Of a stretch of 15,614 nucleotides of DNA, positions 7,413 to 15,400 are shown piece by piece. The notes under the pieces were generated by a model. That model was not told where the DNA came from. It made no database searches and was given only the letters and a program-made list of their open reading frames with translations. Numbering within the stretch: position 1 is the stretch's first letter; each line of letters starts with the position of its first letter. Origin of the DNA: an uncultured Bryobacterales bacterium (GTDB lineage Bacteria; Acidobacteriota; Terriglobia; Bryobacterales; Bryobacteraceae); NCBI GenBank assembly GCA_937859895.1, contig CALMAV010000420.1:1-15614 (forward strand), in the 5' to 3' direction. A program made the position numbers and the translations under genes.

Positions 7413-7811
7413 TCAAGGGAAACCCACCGGTCGAGCAAAGGCAGGTTTACTCTTGCCAATATCCATGCGTTCGATTAGGCCGTTTGCAATGGTAAGGACA
7501 TGCAAAAGCATCTGATCTGAAAGGATATCGCCGTTCAGGTTCTTGATCAATTGATGAACCTCGACATCCGTTCTGCCCGCCTCATTGTCTGTCACTTGAA
7601 TAGGTTCTACATGAGGATTGAACTCTGCCCACTGACGTGTCCAGTAAGCACGGATCTCTTCTTTTCCAACGACTCGACCGCGCTCCGAAGCTCTAGGCCG
7701 ATCAATGTTCTCACTCATCATCGCGAGTGCGCCCTCGATATCCATCCGGTATAACCTGCACGCGTAGGCGAATACTGTGTCATCATGCACCAGTCCTGCC
7801 GGTACCAACAC
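7413..7811 (-). CDS. NTF2/SnoaL-like small protein
   Basis: A 132-residue protein of the nuclear transport factor 2/SnoaL-like cone-fold superfamily. Diagnostic stretches are DIEGALAMMSENID, GRVVGKEEIRAYWTRQWAEF, HVEPIQVTDNEAGRTDVEVH and LHVLTIANGLIERMDI. The fold binds small hydrophobic ligands; some members are isomerases or cyclases, many have no known reaction. The start is uncertain: no ATG lies before the conserved part. A GTG at 7811 follows an in-frame stop by five codons, and a GTG at 7790 has an AGGA three bases upstream. The Trp normally found after EN is R here (IDRPRA), so the 5' end or the pocket may be degraded. It converges with the Nramp gene, 20 bp apart. Confidence 0.75.
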   Translation of the reverse strand: MLVPAGLVHDDTVFAYACRLYRMDIEGALAMMSENIDRPRASERGRVVGKEEIRAYWTRQWAEFNPHVEPIQVTDNEAGRTDVEVHQLIKNLNGDILSDQMLLHVLTIANGLIERMDIGKSKPAFARPVGFP

Positions 7812-7950
7812 AGTGCCGAAGCCGCCTTAACTGAAAACTAGGCGCTTACCTTCAAGAGCGTTCACCTCCGCCTTTGCCCATGAGCCGGGTTGCAGGATTT
7901 CTTTTGAGGGAACTGCCATGCCCCAATCTACCTTTCATGTCTGGTGCTCA

Positions 7951-8586
7951 TCACGACAAGAAGCCCTGAATGGAGGCCCAAAGGCGAGACAGACGGCTAT
8001 GATTGTACGTCGTGTGCTTGTTCCGGGGTGGAGCGACCTTAACGGGCTGAAGGTACTTTAATTGAATGCCGGCGTATTGGCTGGCAAGTTTTCGCCATTG
8101 CTCCTCGCCAGCGTCGATGGTCATCTCAAGAGATTCTACTAGAAACTCGTGATTGTAGACCTCACTGCCTTCTTCAAGTGCCGTTAGTATCCGAAGAGTG
8201 CCGCTGTGGTGATAGCCGTTCCAGTATCCGAATAAAGAACAGGCTTCCCCAAAAAATTCGGCAATTTCAGGGTGCGCGGAGAGGCCATCACGGTAGGCAT
8301 CGGCCATCTCGCGTACTTTGTCGCGAACAATTAGATCCGCTGCTCTTAGTGGTTTCAATTTCTTATAGATAACTGGGTAGGATTGGCCGTCCTCAACCAT
8401 ATCTTTAGTGGCGCGCAGGGTTGTTAAGTAAGAGGTGTAGGCCACCTGCAACTCAATGAAGTACGGGGCGACGATGTCGTTTATTAGGTGCTGGTGATTT
8501 TCATCGCGCGTTTTGAGAAGGCCGATAAGGCGTTCAAGGACGGATACAGCGCCGGTTATTTGCTCAGGTGAGAACGCTGGCAGCAC
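7951..8586 (-). CDS. Unrecognised 211-residue helical protein
   Basis: I do not recognise this protein. It reads as soluble and mostly alpha-helical, with amphipathic stretches such as ITGAVSVLERLIGLLKTRDE, LIVRDKVREMADAYRDGL and EFLVESLEMTIDAGEEQW. There is no signal peptide or membrane segment, and the C-terminus is basic (NKHTTYNHSRLSRLWAS). An aromatic-rich centre (LFGYWNGYHHSGT) is the most distinctive motif. The start is a GTG at 8586; an in-frame TAG lies six codons upstream and no better start is visible. It sits between the NTF2-like gene and a shorter hypothetical gene on the same strand, with no clear operon spacing. Confidence 0.6.
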   Translation of the reverse strand: MLPAFSPEQITGAVSVLERLIGLLKTRDENHQHLINDIVAPYFIELQVAYTSYLTTLRATKDMVEDGQSYPVIYKKLKPLRAADLIVRDKVREMADAYRDGLSAHPEIAEFFGEACSLFGYWNGYHHSGTLRILTALEEGSEVYNHEFLVESLEMTIDAGEEQWRKLASQYAGIQLKYLQPVKVAPPRNKHTTYNHSRLSRLWASIQGFLS

Positions 8587-8650
8587 TGTCCAGATTATGT
8601 ACTAGTGCTCGTTACAAATGGAAAGGGCAAAAGTCACATTTTATCGCCCG

Positions 8651-8869
8651 TCACGGCATCCAAGCAATCGGATGAAACCGGCTGACGATCACCCATGTAT
8701 ATAACAGGGTTTCTATAGCTAAATGCTCTTTGTAGTCTTCACTTCGGATAGTTAGCTCGGGATGGTTCGCGGCAGATGCCGACCGCATAGCGAAAATGAT
8801 CTCGGCTGTAATTGGCTTCAGGTCGTAAACCGCTTGAACGTGATAGGGCCGCTTCGGTTCCGCTTTCAT
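8651..8869 (-). CDS. Unrecognised 72-residue protein
   Basis: Short ATG-initiated frame (MKAEPKRPYHVQAVYDLKPI) with a balanced soluble composition and a hydrophobic C-terminal end (LLYTWVIVSRFHPIAW). It sits 64 bp upstream of the 211-residue gene on the same strand. The ribosome binding site is weak, there is no family resemblance, and the frame could be fortuitous. It is kept because no competing frame across the same bases looks better. Confidence 0.35.
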   Translation of the reverse strand: MKAEPKRPYHVQAVYDLKPITAEIIFAMRSASAANHPELTIRSEDYKEHLAIETLLYTWVIVSRFHPIAWMP

Positions 8870-9024
8870 GACTTACGAGTCGGCTGCTCTCGTTCCTTTG
8901 GTTATTGCGCAGGAAGACGAACAGCCTGACTCCGACCCTTCGAGACAAGCTTCGCTTTGTCCATGATTGAACCCCTATACCAGTATCGGTAACCGACTTT
9001 TGGGAGATCGTATATCGTAAACGA
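8870..9024. other. Intergenic region upstream of the esterase
   Basis: A 155-bp gap between divergent genes. No RNA gene, repeat or clear promoter was seen. A GGGAG lies about 20 bases before the esterase GTG, too far to be a normal ribosome binding site, so the esterase start is set by the signal peptide alone. Confidence 0.4.
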
Positions 9025-10026
9025 GTGCACCGCCTTACACTCTCCTTATCGGTCCTCGTCCTCAGCGTTTCCGCCTGGGCACAGAAGATCGAGGAAACCA
9101 TGCCGACAGGGCCTAACCCAAATTCGCAGTATCGATTGGGGCCCGATTCCATGCCGCAGGAAGGTGTGCCGAAAGGTGAGATTCGCGGGCCCTTTCATCT
9201 GCCCAGCCAGGCCTACCCCGGCACTCAGCACACCTATTGGGTCTACGTTCCAGCCCAGTATGATTCGGCAAAGCCCACCGCGTTGATGATTTTTCAAGAC
9301 GGCCAGGCATTCAAGGATGAGAACGGCGACATCCGCGCTCAGAATGTGATGGACAACCTGATTTACCGGCGCGAGATCCCAATCATGCTAGGAGTGTTCA
9401 TCAATCCAGGACGCACGCCGGAGCAAGCCGAGCCCTCACCGCAAACTGGCTGGGGCGATGGCACCACCAATCGCGCAACCGAGTACAACACGCTGGACGA
9501 CTGCTACCCGCGCGTCATCACCGAAGAGCTGATGCCAGTGTTGTCACGAGAGTACAATCTCTCCAAAGATCCGGAACAGCACGGCATTGGCGGCTCAAGT
9601 TCCGGCGCGATCGCAGCCTTCACCGTGGCGTGGGAGCGGCCCGACGCCTTCCGCAAAGTGTTAAGCAACGTTGGCAGCTTTGTGAACCTCCGGGGCGGCG
9701 ACGCCTACCCTGACCGCGTCCTCGCTGCCGAACGAAAACCGATCCGCGTCTTCCTATGCGATGGGCGCAACGACCACCGAGGCATGGTGAGCGGGGTTGG
9801 TTACGATCAGCGAATGGATTGGTTTCTGCAGAATGTTCGAATGATGAAGGCTCTGACGCAGAAAGGTTACGACGTGAACTACACCTGGGGATTGAATCTC
9901 CACGGGCAGAAGTTCGGAGGTGCCATCATGCCGGACATGATGCGCTGGCTCTGGCGAGATAGCCCAGTCTCAACAGATCCAAAGGATATGGTGGAGCGCG
10001 GGTTTCGGACGCCCGTAGGAAAATAG
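9025..10026 (+). CDS. Secreted alpha/beta-hydrolase esterase (Fes/esterase D-like)
   Basis: A 333-residue protein with a signal peptide (HRLTLSLSVLVLSVSAWA, cut before Q20) and an esterase domain of the enterochelin esterase/feruloyl esterase-like group. The core is TYWVYVPAQYDSAKP, ALMIFQDGQAF, then the nucleophile elbow GIGGSSSGAIAAF with Ser192. The acid is probably D250 or D247 (LCDGRND) and the base H293 (NLHGQKFGG). It probably hydrolyses an ester of a plant-derived or siderophore-type compound outside the cytoplasm; the substrate is not readable. The start is a GTG, chosen because it gives a complete signal peptide. Its last 56 bp recur at 11107-11160 beyond the next gene. Confidence 0.87.
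   Translation: MHRLTLSLSVLVLSVSAWAQKIEETMPTGPNPNSQYRLGPDSMPQEGVPKGEIRGPFHLPSQAYPGTQHTYWVYVPAQYDSAKPTALMIFQDGQAFKDENGDIRAQNVMDNLIYRREIPIMLGVFINPGRTPEQAEPSPQTGWGDGTTNRATEYNTLDDCYPRVITEELMPVLSREYNLSKDPEQHGIGGSSSGAIAAFTVAWERPDAFRKVLSNVGSFVNLRGGDAYPDRVLAAERKPIRVFLCDGRNDHRGMVSGVGYDQRMDWFLQNVRMMKALTQKGYDVNYTWGLNLHGQKFGGAIMPDMMRWLWRDSPVSTDPKDMVERGFRTPVGK
9944..9999. repeat. Direct repeat copy 1 (esterase 3' end)
   Basis: The first 22 bases are identical to 11107-11128 and the rest matches with six substitutions and one deleted base. This copy is the true coding end of the esterase (WLWRDSPVSTDPKDMVER). Confidence 0.8.
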
Positions 10027-10327
10027 CCCCGCCCGTCGGTTACGGTGGATGTTTGCTTGGCCCCGGAACATTTCTGCGGTTGCCGGGCGAGTGCTTCCCG
10101 GCTTTGTCTATAACGTCGCGAGCGGACTTGTAAAGATCGTCGTACCGCCAGCGCCGATTCATAGCGCGTGAACATCCCTTTCAACGTCCCTCTGAGCTTT
10201 GCAAGCGCAAAATCTATGCGCGTTTTCAGCCAGACATCTTAATGTCACTCCGGGCAATACCGAGTGTTTACTGGCAAGCAATCACACGGTTAGCCTTCCA
10301 CAAGCTTGTACATTGGGGAACATCATT
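10027..10327. other. Intergenic region between esterase and DJ-1-like gene
   Basis: About 300 bp without a convincing gene. It contains one hairpin (see 10082-10102). An open frame reaches upstream of the DJ-1-like start from a TTG at 10199, but its first 43 codons show no family similarity. No RNA gene or other repeat was recognised. Confidence 0.5.
10082..10102 (+). terminator. Possible weak terminator hairpin
   Basis: GCCGGG and CCCGGC form a six-pair GC stem with a nine-base loop, followed by TTTG rather than a full T-run. It lies 56 bp after the esterase stop. It could slow or end transcription before the next gene, but the loop is long and the U-tract poor. Confidence 0.3.
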
Positions 10328-11059
10328 ATGGACGATCGTCGCAGTTCGCATAAAGAGATAGCGCCGTCGAAGCACTTAACCATTGGCTGTTTCGTGTTTG
10401 CGAGGCAAGACCAGATCGATTTCACGGGGCCCTTCGAAGTGCTCTCTCGTCTGCCTAACTCCACGGTGCATGTCATTGGAAAAACGAAGGACCCCGTTCG
10501 TGACGTGAAGGGTCTGATTCTGACTCCGGAGATAAGCCTCGCCGAAGCTCCGCCGCTCGATCTGCTGCTTGTTTCTGGCGGGCTAGGACAGCAGGCGCTT
10601 ATGGAAGATCAGGAGATCCTGTCTTTCATTAAGAATCACGCGGATTCGGGCAGATATCTGTTATCGGTCTGCACCGGTGCTCTACTCTGCGGCGCTGCCG
10701 GCGTCCTGCGAGGCCGGCGAGCTACGGCTCACTGGGCTGCGTGGGACCTTCTTCGTTACTACGGGGCAATTCCGACCAAGGCGCGAGTCGTCGTGGATGG
10801 AAACTACATCAGCACGGCTGGCGTCACTGCCGGCCTTGATGGCTCCCTAACCATAGCCTCTATGCTTCGCGGTGATTTGGTTGCTCAGCAGATACAACTA
10901 GAAATCGAGTACGCTCCAGACCCTCCGTTCCACAGCGGCACGCCCGAGACTGCACGGCCAGAGGTGGTAGAGGCGTTCTTTAAGCAGTATGGGGATGTGA
11001 AAGAATCCCGGGAATCCGAAGGGAGGTATTTCGCAACCAAACTCGGAACAATGAAGTAA
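10328..11059 (+). CDS. DJ-1/PfpI protein, isonitrile hydratase-like
   Basis: A 243-residue glutamine amidotransferase-like protein of the DJ-1/PfpI superfamily, closest in pattern to cyclohexyl-isocyanide hydratase (InhA), which turns isonitriles into N-formamides. The ATG at 10328 has GGGGA nine bases upstream. Key features are QIDFTGPFEVLSRLP (D31, E37), the nucleophile elbow SVCTGALLCGAAGVLRG with Cys115, ATAHWAAWDLL (H135), AGVTAGLDGSL and the late IQLEIEYAPDPPF, which is typical of the isonitrile hydratase-like group. It has no AraC-type DNA-binding domain, so it is not the transcription-factor variant. It is cytoplasmic. It lies between the esterase and a relic of the esterase end. The exact substrate is inferred; many relatives are untested. 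Confidence 0.87.
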   Translation: MDDRRSSHKEIAPSKHLTIGCFVFARQDQIDFTGPFEVLSRLPNSTVHVIGKTKDPVRDVKGLILTPEISLAEAPPLDLLLVSGGLGQQALMEDQEILSFIKNHADSGRYLLSVCTGALLCGAAGVLRGRRATAHWAAWDLLRYYGAIPTKARVVVDGNYISTAGVTAGLDGSLTIASMLRGDLVAQQIQLEIEYAPDPPFHSGTPETARPEVVEAFFKQYGDVKESRESEGRYFATKLGTMK

Positions 11060-11106
11060 GAAATGCCGATTTCCGGTTCCTGTTTTCTGACAACGGACAG
11101 AACGAA

Positions 11107-11160
11107 GCTGGCTCTGGCGAGATAGCCCGTATCGACAGAGCCGAATGATCTGGTGGAGCG
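11107..11160 (+). pseudogene. Relic of an esterase 3' end
   Basis: The bases encode WLWRDSP, then after a one-base deletion STEPNDLVERPF. This matches the esterase end WLWRDSPVSTDPKDMVERGF. The first 22 bases are identical to 9944-9965. No upstream part of the gene remains: the DJ-1-like gene ends 47 bp before. The frame after the deletion runs open to a TAG at 11219-11221 without further similarity. Confidence 0.75.
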
Positions 11161-11232
11161 CCCGTTCCGCGCGAGGCACCAGAGAAGTCCCTTCGCAGAC
11201 CCACCTCAGTACGCCTCTTAGAAAGTCATCTT

Positions 11233-12312
11233 CTATATCCGGCCGCCCGTGCACACTAACCACCCTGCATTCTGGTTCGAAAAAGCTACGGCCCAATAGT
11301 TCGAAACACCAGGCAAGCTCATCCAGGTGTCACCTTCATCAGCAGTCCAGGCCGCCCCGCCTGGGCCTGTAATCACAGCTCGGTGATCGTTACCGTTACC
11401 AGCTCCGATACCATACCCATATCGCCGAGGGTCCGGCACATAGCTTGAACCATAAACGGCTCCCGGAAATGGTGGCCGGCTCGTAAGCTGCCAAGTCTTA
11501 CCGCCATCCTGCGATCGGGCGATCGTGTCAGCAAATGCCGTAGGAGCAGCTAGATCCCCGGCTCCTAGAATGCCATGCTGGGCATCGCGAAAGGCCACGG
11601 TAAATACCCCTGAAGATGCTGTTCCCTGGACCGTCGGAGTCTCGTAAGCTGCCCAAGTCTCTCCGGCATCGGTGGTAGCTAAAATTCTTGCTTTAGTGGC
11701 GCCGCCTGTTGCAATCCAAGCGTTGCTTTTTCCTAGTGTGGCAACGCAGGTACCGCTTGCTGCAAAGGAAGACTCGCCGGCCTGCCCAGTCGGTAATCGG
11801 TCGCCGATGTCAGTCCAGGTCGCTCCGTTAATAATGTTGAGAGCTGGAAACCTGCCGTTAACCGAGTCGCTAGTCGCTAAGCCCCGATTAGGCGTCCAGA
11901 ACGAGAAGCAATCATAGAAAGCATCCGGATCTTGGTTCTGAAACTGCAAAGACCAGGACTTGCCGCCGTCTTCGGTCTTGTAAATTCGAGAATCGGGCCC
12001 GGATCCTGCTGAAAGAAGATACGCAACCTTGTCGCTGATCCCCTGAACGTCACGAAACTGCAGGCTTTCCGCTCCCGGCACTACGCCTGTCTGCCAATTC
12101 TGCCCGCCGTCCAATGTCTTAACCCAAGTGCCTCCCACTCCACTTGCCCATACTATTTGCGAGCTCACCGGACTTACTGCCTGAAGCCGATTGGCTGTCC
12201 CACTCTGCTGCGGTGTAAGAACCGGCGTAGCGCCGCTGCCCGTTTGTGCAGAAGCAGTGTTCAAAAATCCGACAAATAGAACGAGCGAAGCTGGGATCAG
12301 CTTACGAAGCAT
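11233..12312 (-). CDS. Exported Asp-box (Ycf48/BNR-like) beta-propeller protein
   Basis: About 359 residues from the ATG at 12312; a TTG at 12327 is a possible longer start. A signal peptide (MLRKLIPASLVLFVGFLNT, cut near ASA) precedes a beta-propeller marked by Asp-boxes: KTLDGGQNW, KTEDGGKSW, ATTDAGETW, RSQDGGKTW and WTADEGDTW. Such repeats occur in sialidases, Vps10/sortilin domains and Ycf48; no sialidase catalytic set is visible, so a binding or assembly role outside the cytoplasm is more likely. The frame ends GWLVCTGGRI with TAG at 11233-11235. The next in-frame codons are KMTF and TAA, and relatives usually end GRI-x-K-x-S/T-F, so the last five residues seem to have been lost to a late nonsense codon. 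Confidence 0.83.
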   Translation of the reverse strand: MLRKLIPASLVLFVGFLNTASAQTGSGATPVLTPQQSGTANRLQAVSPVSSQIVWASGVGGTWVKTLDGGQNWQTGVVPGAESLQFRDVQGISDKVAYLLSAGSGPDSRIYKTEDGGKSWSLQFQNQDPDAFYDCFSFWTPNRGLATSDSVNGRFPALNIINGATWTDIGDRLPTGQAGESSFAASGTCVATLGKSNAWIATGGATKARILATTDAGETWAAYETPTVQGTASSGVFTVAFRDAQHGILGAGDLAAPTAFADTIARSQDGGKTWQLTSRPPFPGAVYGSSYVPDPRRYGYGIGAGNGNDHRAVITGPGGAAWTADEGDTWMSLPGVSNYWAVAFSNQNAGWLVCTGGRI

Positions 12313-12367
12313 AATTGAATCTTTCAAGGTACCCTCAAGTATTGCTCAGTGTAACTAATTCCTGTTG

Positions 12368-12400
12368 ATTACTTGAGTGAGAAAGATTTACTCTAGTAAT
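12368..12400. promoter_or_regulatory. Inverted repeat in the divergent promoter region
   Basis: ATTACTTGAGT (12368-12378) and ACTCTAGTAAT (12390-12400) are inverted with one mismatch in eleven, around an 11-base spacer. They lie between the divergent Asp-box gene (start 12312) and sensor kinase (start 12498), so this is a candidate operator for one or both. There is no T-run after it, so a terminator is unlikely. The binding protein is unknown. Confidence 0.5.
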
Positions 12401-12497
12401 ACTAAACTTTTGGTTCCTGTTGTAGTTTTTACTCCGGTGTATCTGCGGAGAGGAGAGTCCTTGTTCCCATTTTCGAATATTCAACTCTCGACTTGGC

Positions 12498-15400
12498 ATG
12501 ACCCAACCACTTGCCTGTAGCCAAATCCCGGTTGATCACACGCTGCTGTACGATCGCCTGGTATCTACCCTCACCGACTTTGTCGTTTTCCTGACCGATC
12601 CGCACGGCTGCATCGTAAGCTGGAATCCAGGCGTCGAGCACATTCTCGGCTTCAATGAGTCCGAGTGGCTCGGTCGTTCAGCCGCAATGATCTTCACGCC
12701 CGAAGATCGTGCTAACCATCGTCCCGATGTTGAGATGGCCAAAGCCGCGAAAGATGGGCAGGCGGCTGACATTCGCTGGCACGTTCGCAAAGACGGCAGC
12801 CGCTTGTTTGTCGAAGGTACCTTGGTGGCGCTTCGAGATTCCTTCGGGCAACTGCTGGGGTTCTCCAAAGTGATGCGCGATATAACCGAGCGCAAGCTTC
12901 GGGAACTGGAACTTCAGGACGCCCTTGGGTATTCAGAGATGATCGTGGATACGGTCCGCGAGCCGCTGCTCGTTCTGGATAAAGATCTTCGCGTCCGTTC
13001 TGCAAATCGCTCCTTCTACCGCACATTTGAAGTGTCCAAAGAGCAAACCGAAAACCAGCTGCTCTACACACTGGGGAATGGACAATGGAACGTCCCCTCG
13101 CTCCGAGTGCTTCTCGAGGAAACGCTCCCACGGGAGACCACGATCGAGAACTTCGAGGTTGAACACGACTTTCCCGACCTCGGCCGCAAGATCATGCGGC
13201 TCAACGCCCGGAAGCTCTGGCGAGAGGGTAACCGCTCAGAGCTGACACTACTGGCCATTGAAGATATAACCGAACGCAGGCAAGCCGAAGAAGCACTCGC
13301 CGAAAGTGGGAAGCAGCGTCAACTGATCATTGATTCTGCTCCTGCCATTATTGCTTACCTCGACAAAGATCTTCGCTATCAACTGGTGAATCATGCTTAC
13401 GAGCGCTGGTTTGGCGTTTCGCCCAAGAACCTGATTGGCAAAACAATCGCGGATCTCTTTGACGGGGCCGCGATGGCGAGGCTTCAACCCCACCTCCAAA
13501 AGGTCCTGCGCGGCGATTCCACCACCTTCGAAGAGGAGTACAACGGCCCGAAAGGCCCGCTGACAATTCAGGTTACCTACACTCCCGATTTTGACGCGAA
13601 GGGCGCTGTGCGAGGGTTCATTGTTCTCGGCAGCGATACCACGGCGCGGAAAAGGGCTGACCTGCTTCTGCGTGAGAGCGAGGAGCGTTGGCGAGGCCTG
13701 TTCGAACGAATGACCGAAGGCTTCTTCCTCGCCGAGGTCTTGTATGGCAGCAACGGAGAAGCTGTCGATTTCCGCTTTCTGGAGGTCAATCCTGCTTTTG
13801 AGAAGCTGACCGGGCTCCAGGACGTCGTAGGCAAGACTGTCCGAGAGTTAATTCCTGGCATCCAGGATGGACTGATCCAAGCCTACGCTCGCGTTGTTGC
13901 TACCGGAGAGCCTGACCATATTGAAATATTCGCTCCAGTTCTGGGCGGAGCTTGGTTTGAAGCTAGGGCCCGGCACACTGAGTCTCACTGCTTTGCTGTC
14001 CTGTTTTTGAACATCACCGAGCGCAAGCTTGCCGAGGATCAGGTACGCCGGAACGAAGTACGCCAAGCTGCCTTGGTGACACTTGGCGATCGTCTTCGCG
14101 ACTCGGATGATGTCTCCTCTCTCACCTTTGCTGCGATGGAGATTGTCGGAACCACTCTGGGCGTCTCACGGGCCGGTTATGGATCTGTGGATTCAACGCA
14201 GCAGTTCGTTGTCATTGATCGTGACTGGACCGCTGATGGGGTTCGCTCCCTTGCCGGCACCTATCGATTCTCAGATTTCGGTGCTGAACTGGCAGCCCGC
14301 CTCCGGCACGGCGATTCAGTTATTGTTGGTGACGTTGCAACCGATCCGCTGACCGCGCAGGAAAGCGGGCGATGGAAAGCCTTGAACATCTCTGCCGTAA
14401 TCAATTTACCCTTGGTTGAGAATCGTCGCTTGGCTGCTATCCTTTTCGTGCAAGACTCGGCCCCGCGAACCTGGACAGACCAGGATGTAACGTTCGTCCA
14501 TAAGGTTGCCGACCGGACTTGGGCTGCCATCGAGCGGGCTCGTGCGCTTCAGGAGCTCCAGGAGAGCGAAGAGTTTACCCGCAGTATCTTGGCCAGCAGC
14601 CCCGATTGTGTAAAGGTTCTCGACCTTGAGGGCAGGCTACTCACCATCAACGAAGGCGGCTGTCGCCAGATGGAACTGGATGACTTCGGCGCTCTGGCCA
14701 ACAAGCCGTGGGTTGATTTCTGGGGTGACGCAAGAGGCTCAGCGCAGGGGGCAGTCACGGAGGCCCAAAAGGGTCACACGTCGCGATTTGAAGGCTTCTG
14801 TCCTACCGCCAAGGGGAGCCCAAAATGGTGGGAGGTGGTCGTGACTCCCATCAACGACGCTGCTGGCAAGCCTGTCCGCATCCTCTCGCTATCACGCGAC
14901 ATTACGGCCCGACAGAAGGCCGAAGAAGAGCGGGAGCGGCTTACCCGTGAACTCACTCGCTCCAACCAGGAGCTCTCCCAGTTCGCCCATACCGTTGCCC
15001 ACGATCTGCAGTCGCCCCTCCGCGGGGTTACCAGCTTCGCCCAACTTCTGCAACGTAAGACTCGCGGCACCCTTCCTGCTGACGAGCAGATGCTCCTTGA
15101 CACCATCGTCGAGAGCGGTCGTCGCATGCAGGATCTGGTCCAGGCACTGCTGCGCTTCGCTCAAGTCGGACAGGGAGAGCTGAAGAAAGAACGCGTCAGC
15201 CTGCGGGAGTCCGTTGACTCCGCGGTTCAGAGCCTGCAGGTTCAAATAGGGGAGCAGGACGCAATTGTCGAGACAGGCGAGCTTCCCAGCGTCTTTGCAG
15301 ATCCGATTCAACTTCTGCAAGTGCTACAAAATTTGATCGGCAACGCACTGAAATATCGCCGGCCCGAACTGCCACCGCGAATCCTGATTAGCGCGACGCA

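Noticed and set aside
7826..7930. A 35-codon minus-strand frame (KVDWGMAVPSKEILQPGSWA and on) just upstream of the NTF2-like gene, ending in GKRLVFS.
   Set aside because: It reads like real protein and may be a gene remnant, but it is too short and unmatched to any family I know to be listed as a gene.
2867..10103. A 19-base similarity (17 identical) between 2867-2885 and 10085-10103, each lying on the cargo side of a duplicated gene end.
   Set aside because: In a window this size about one such chance match is expected, and part of it is a simple GC hairpin arm. The equivalent positions are suggestive but not enough to call a shared element.
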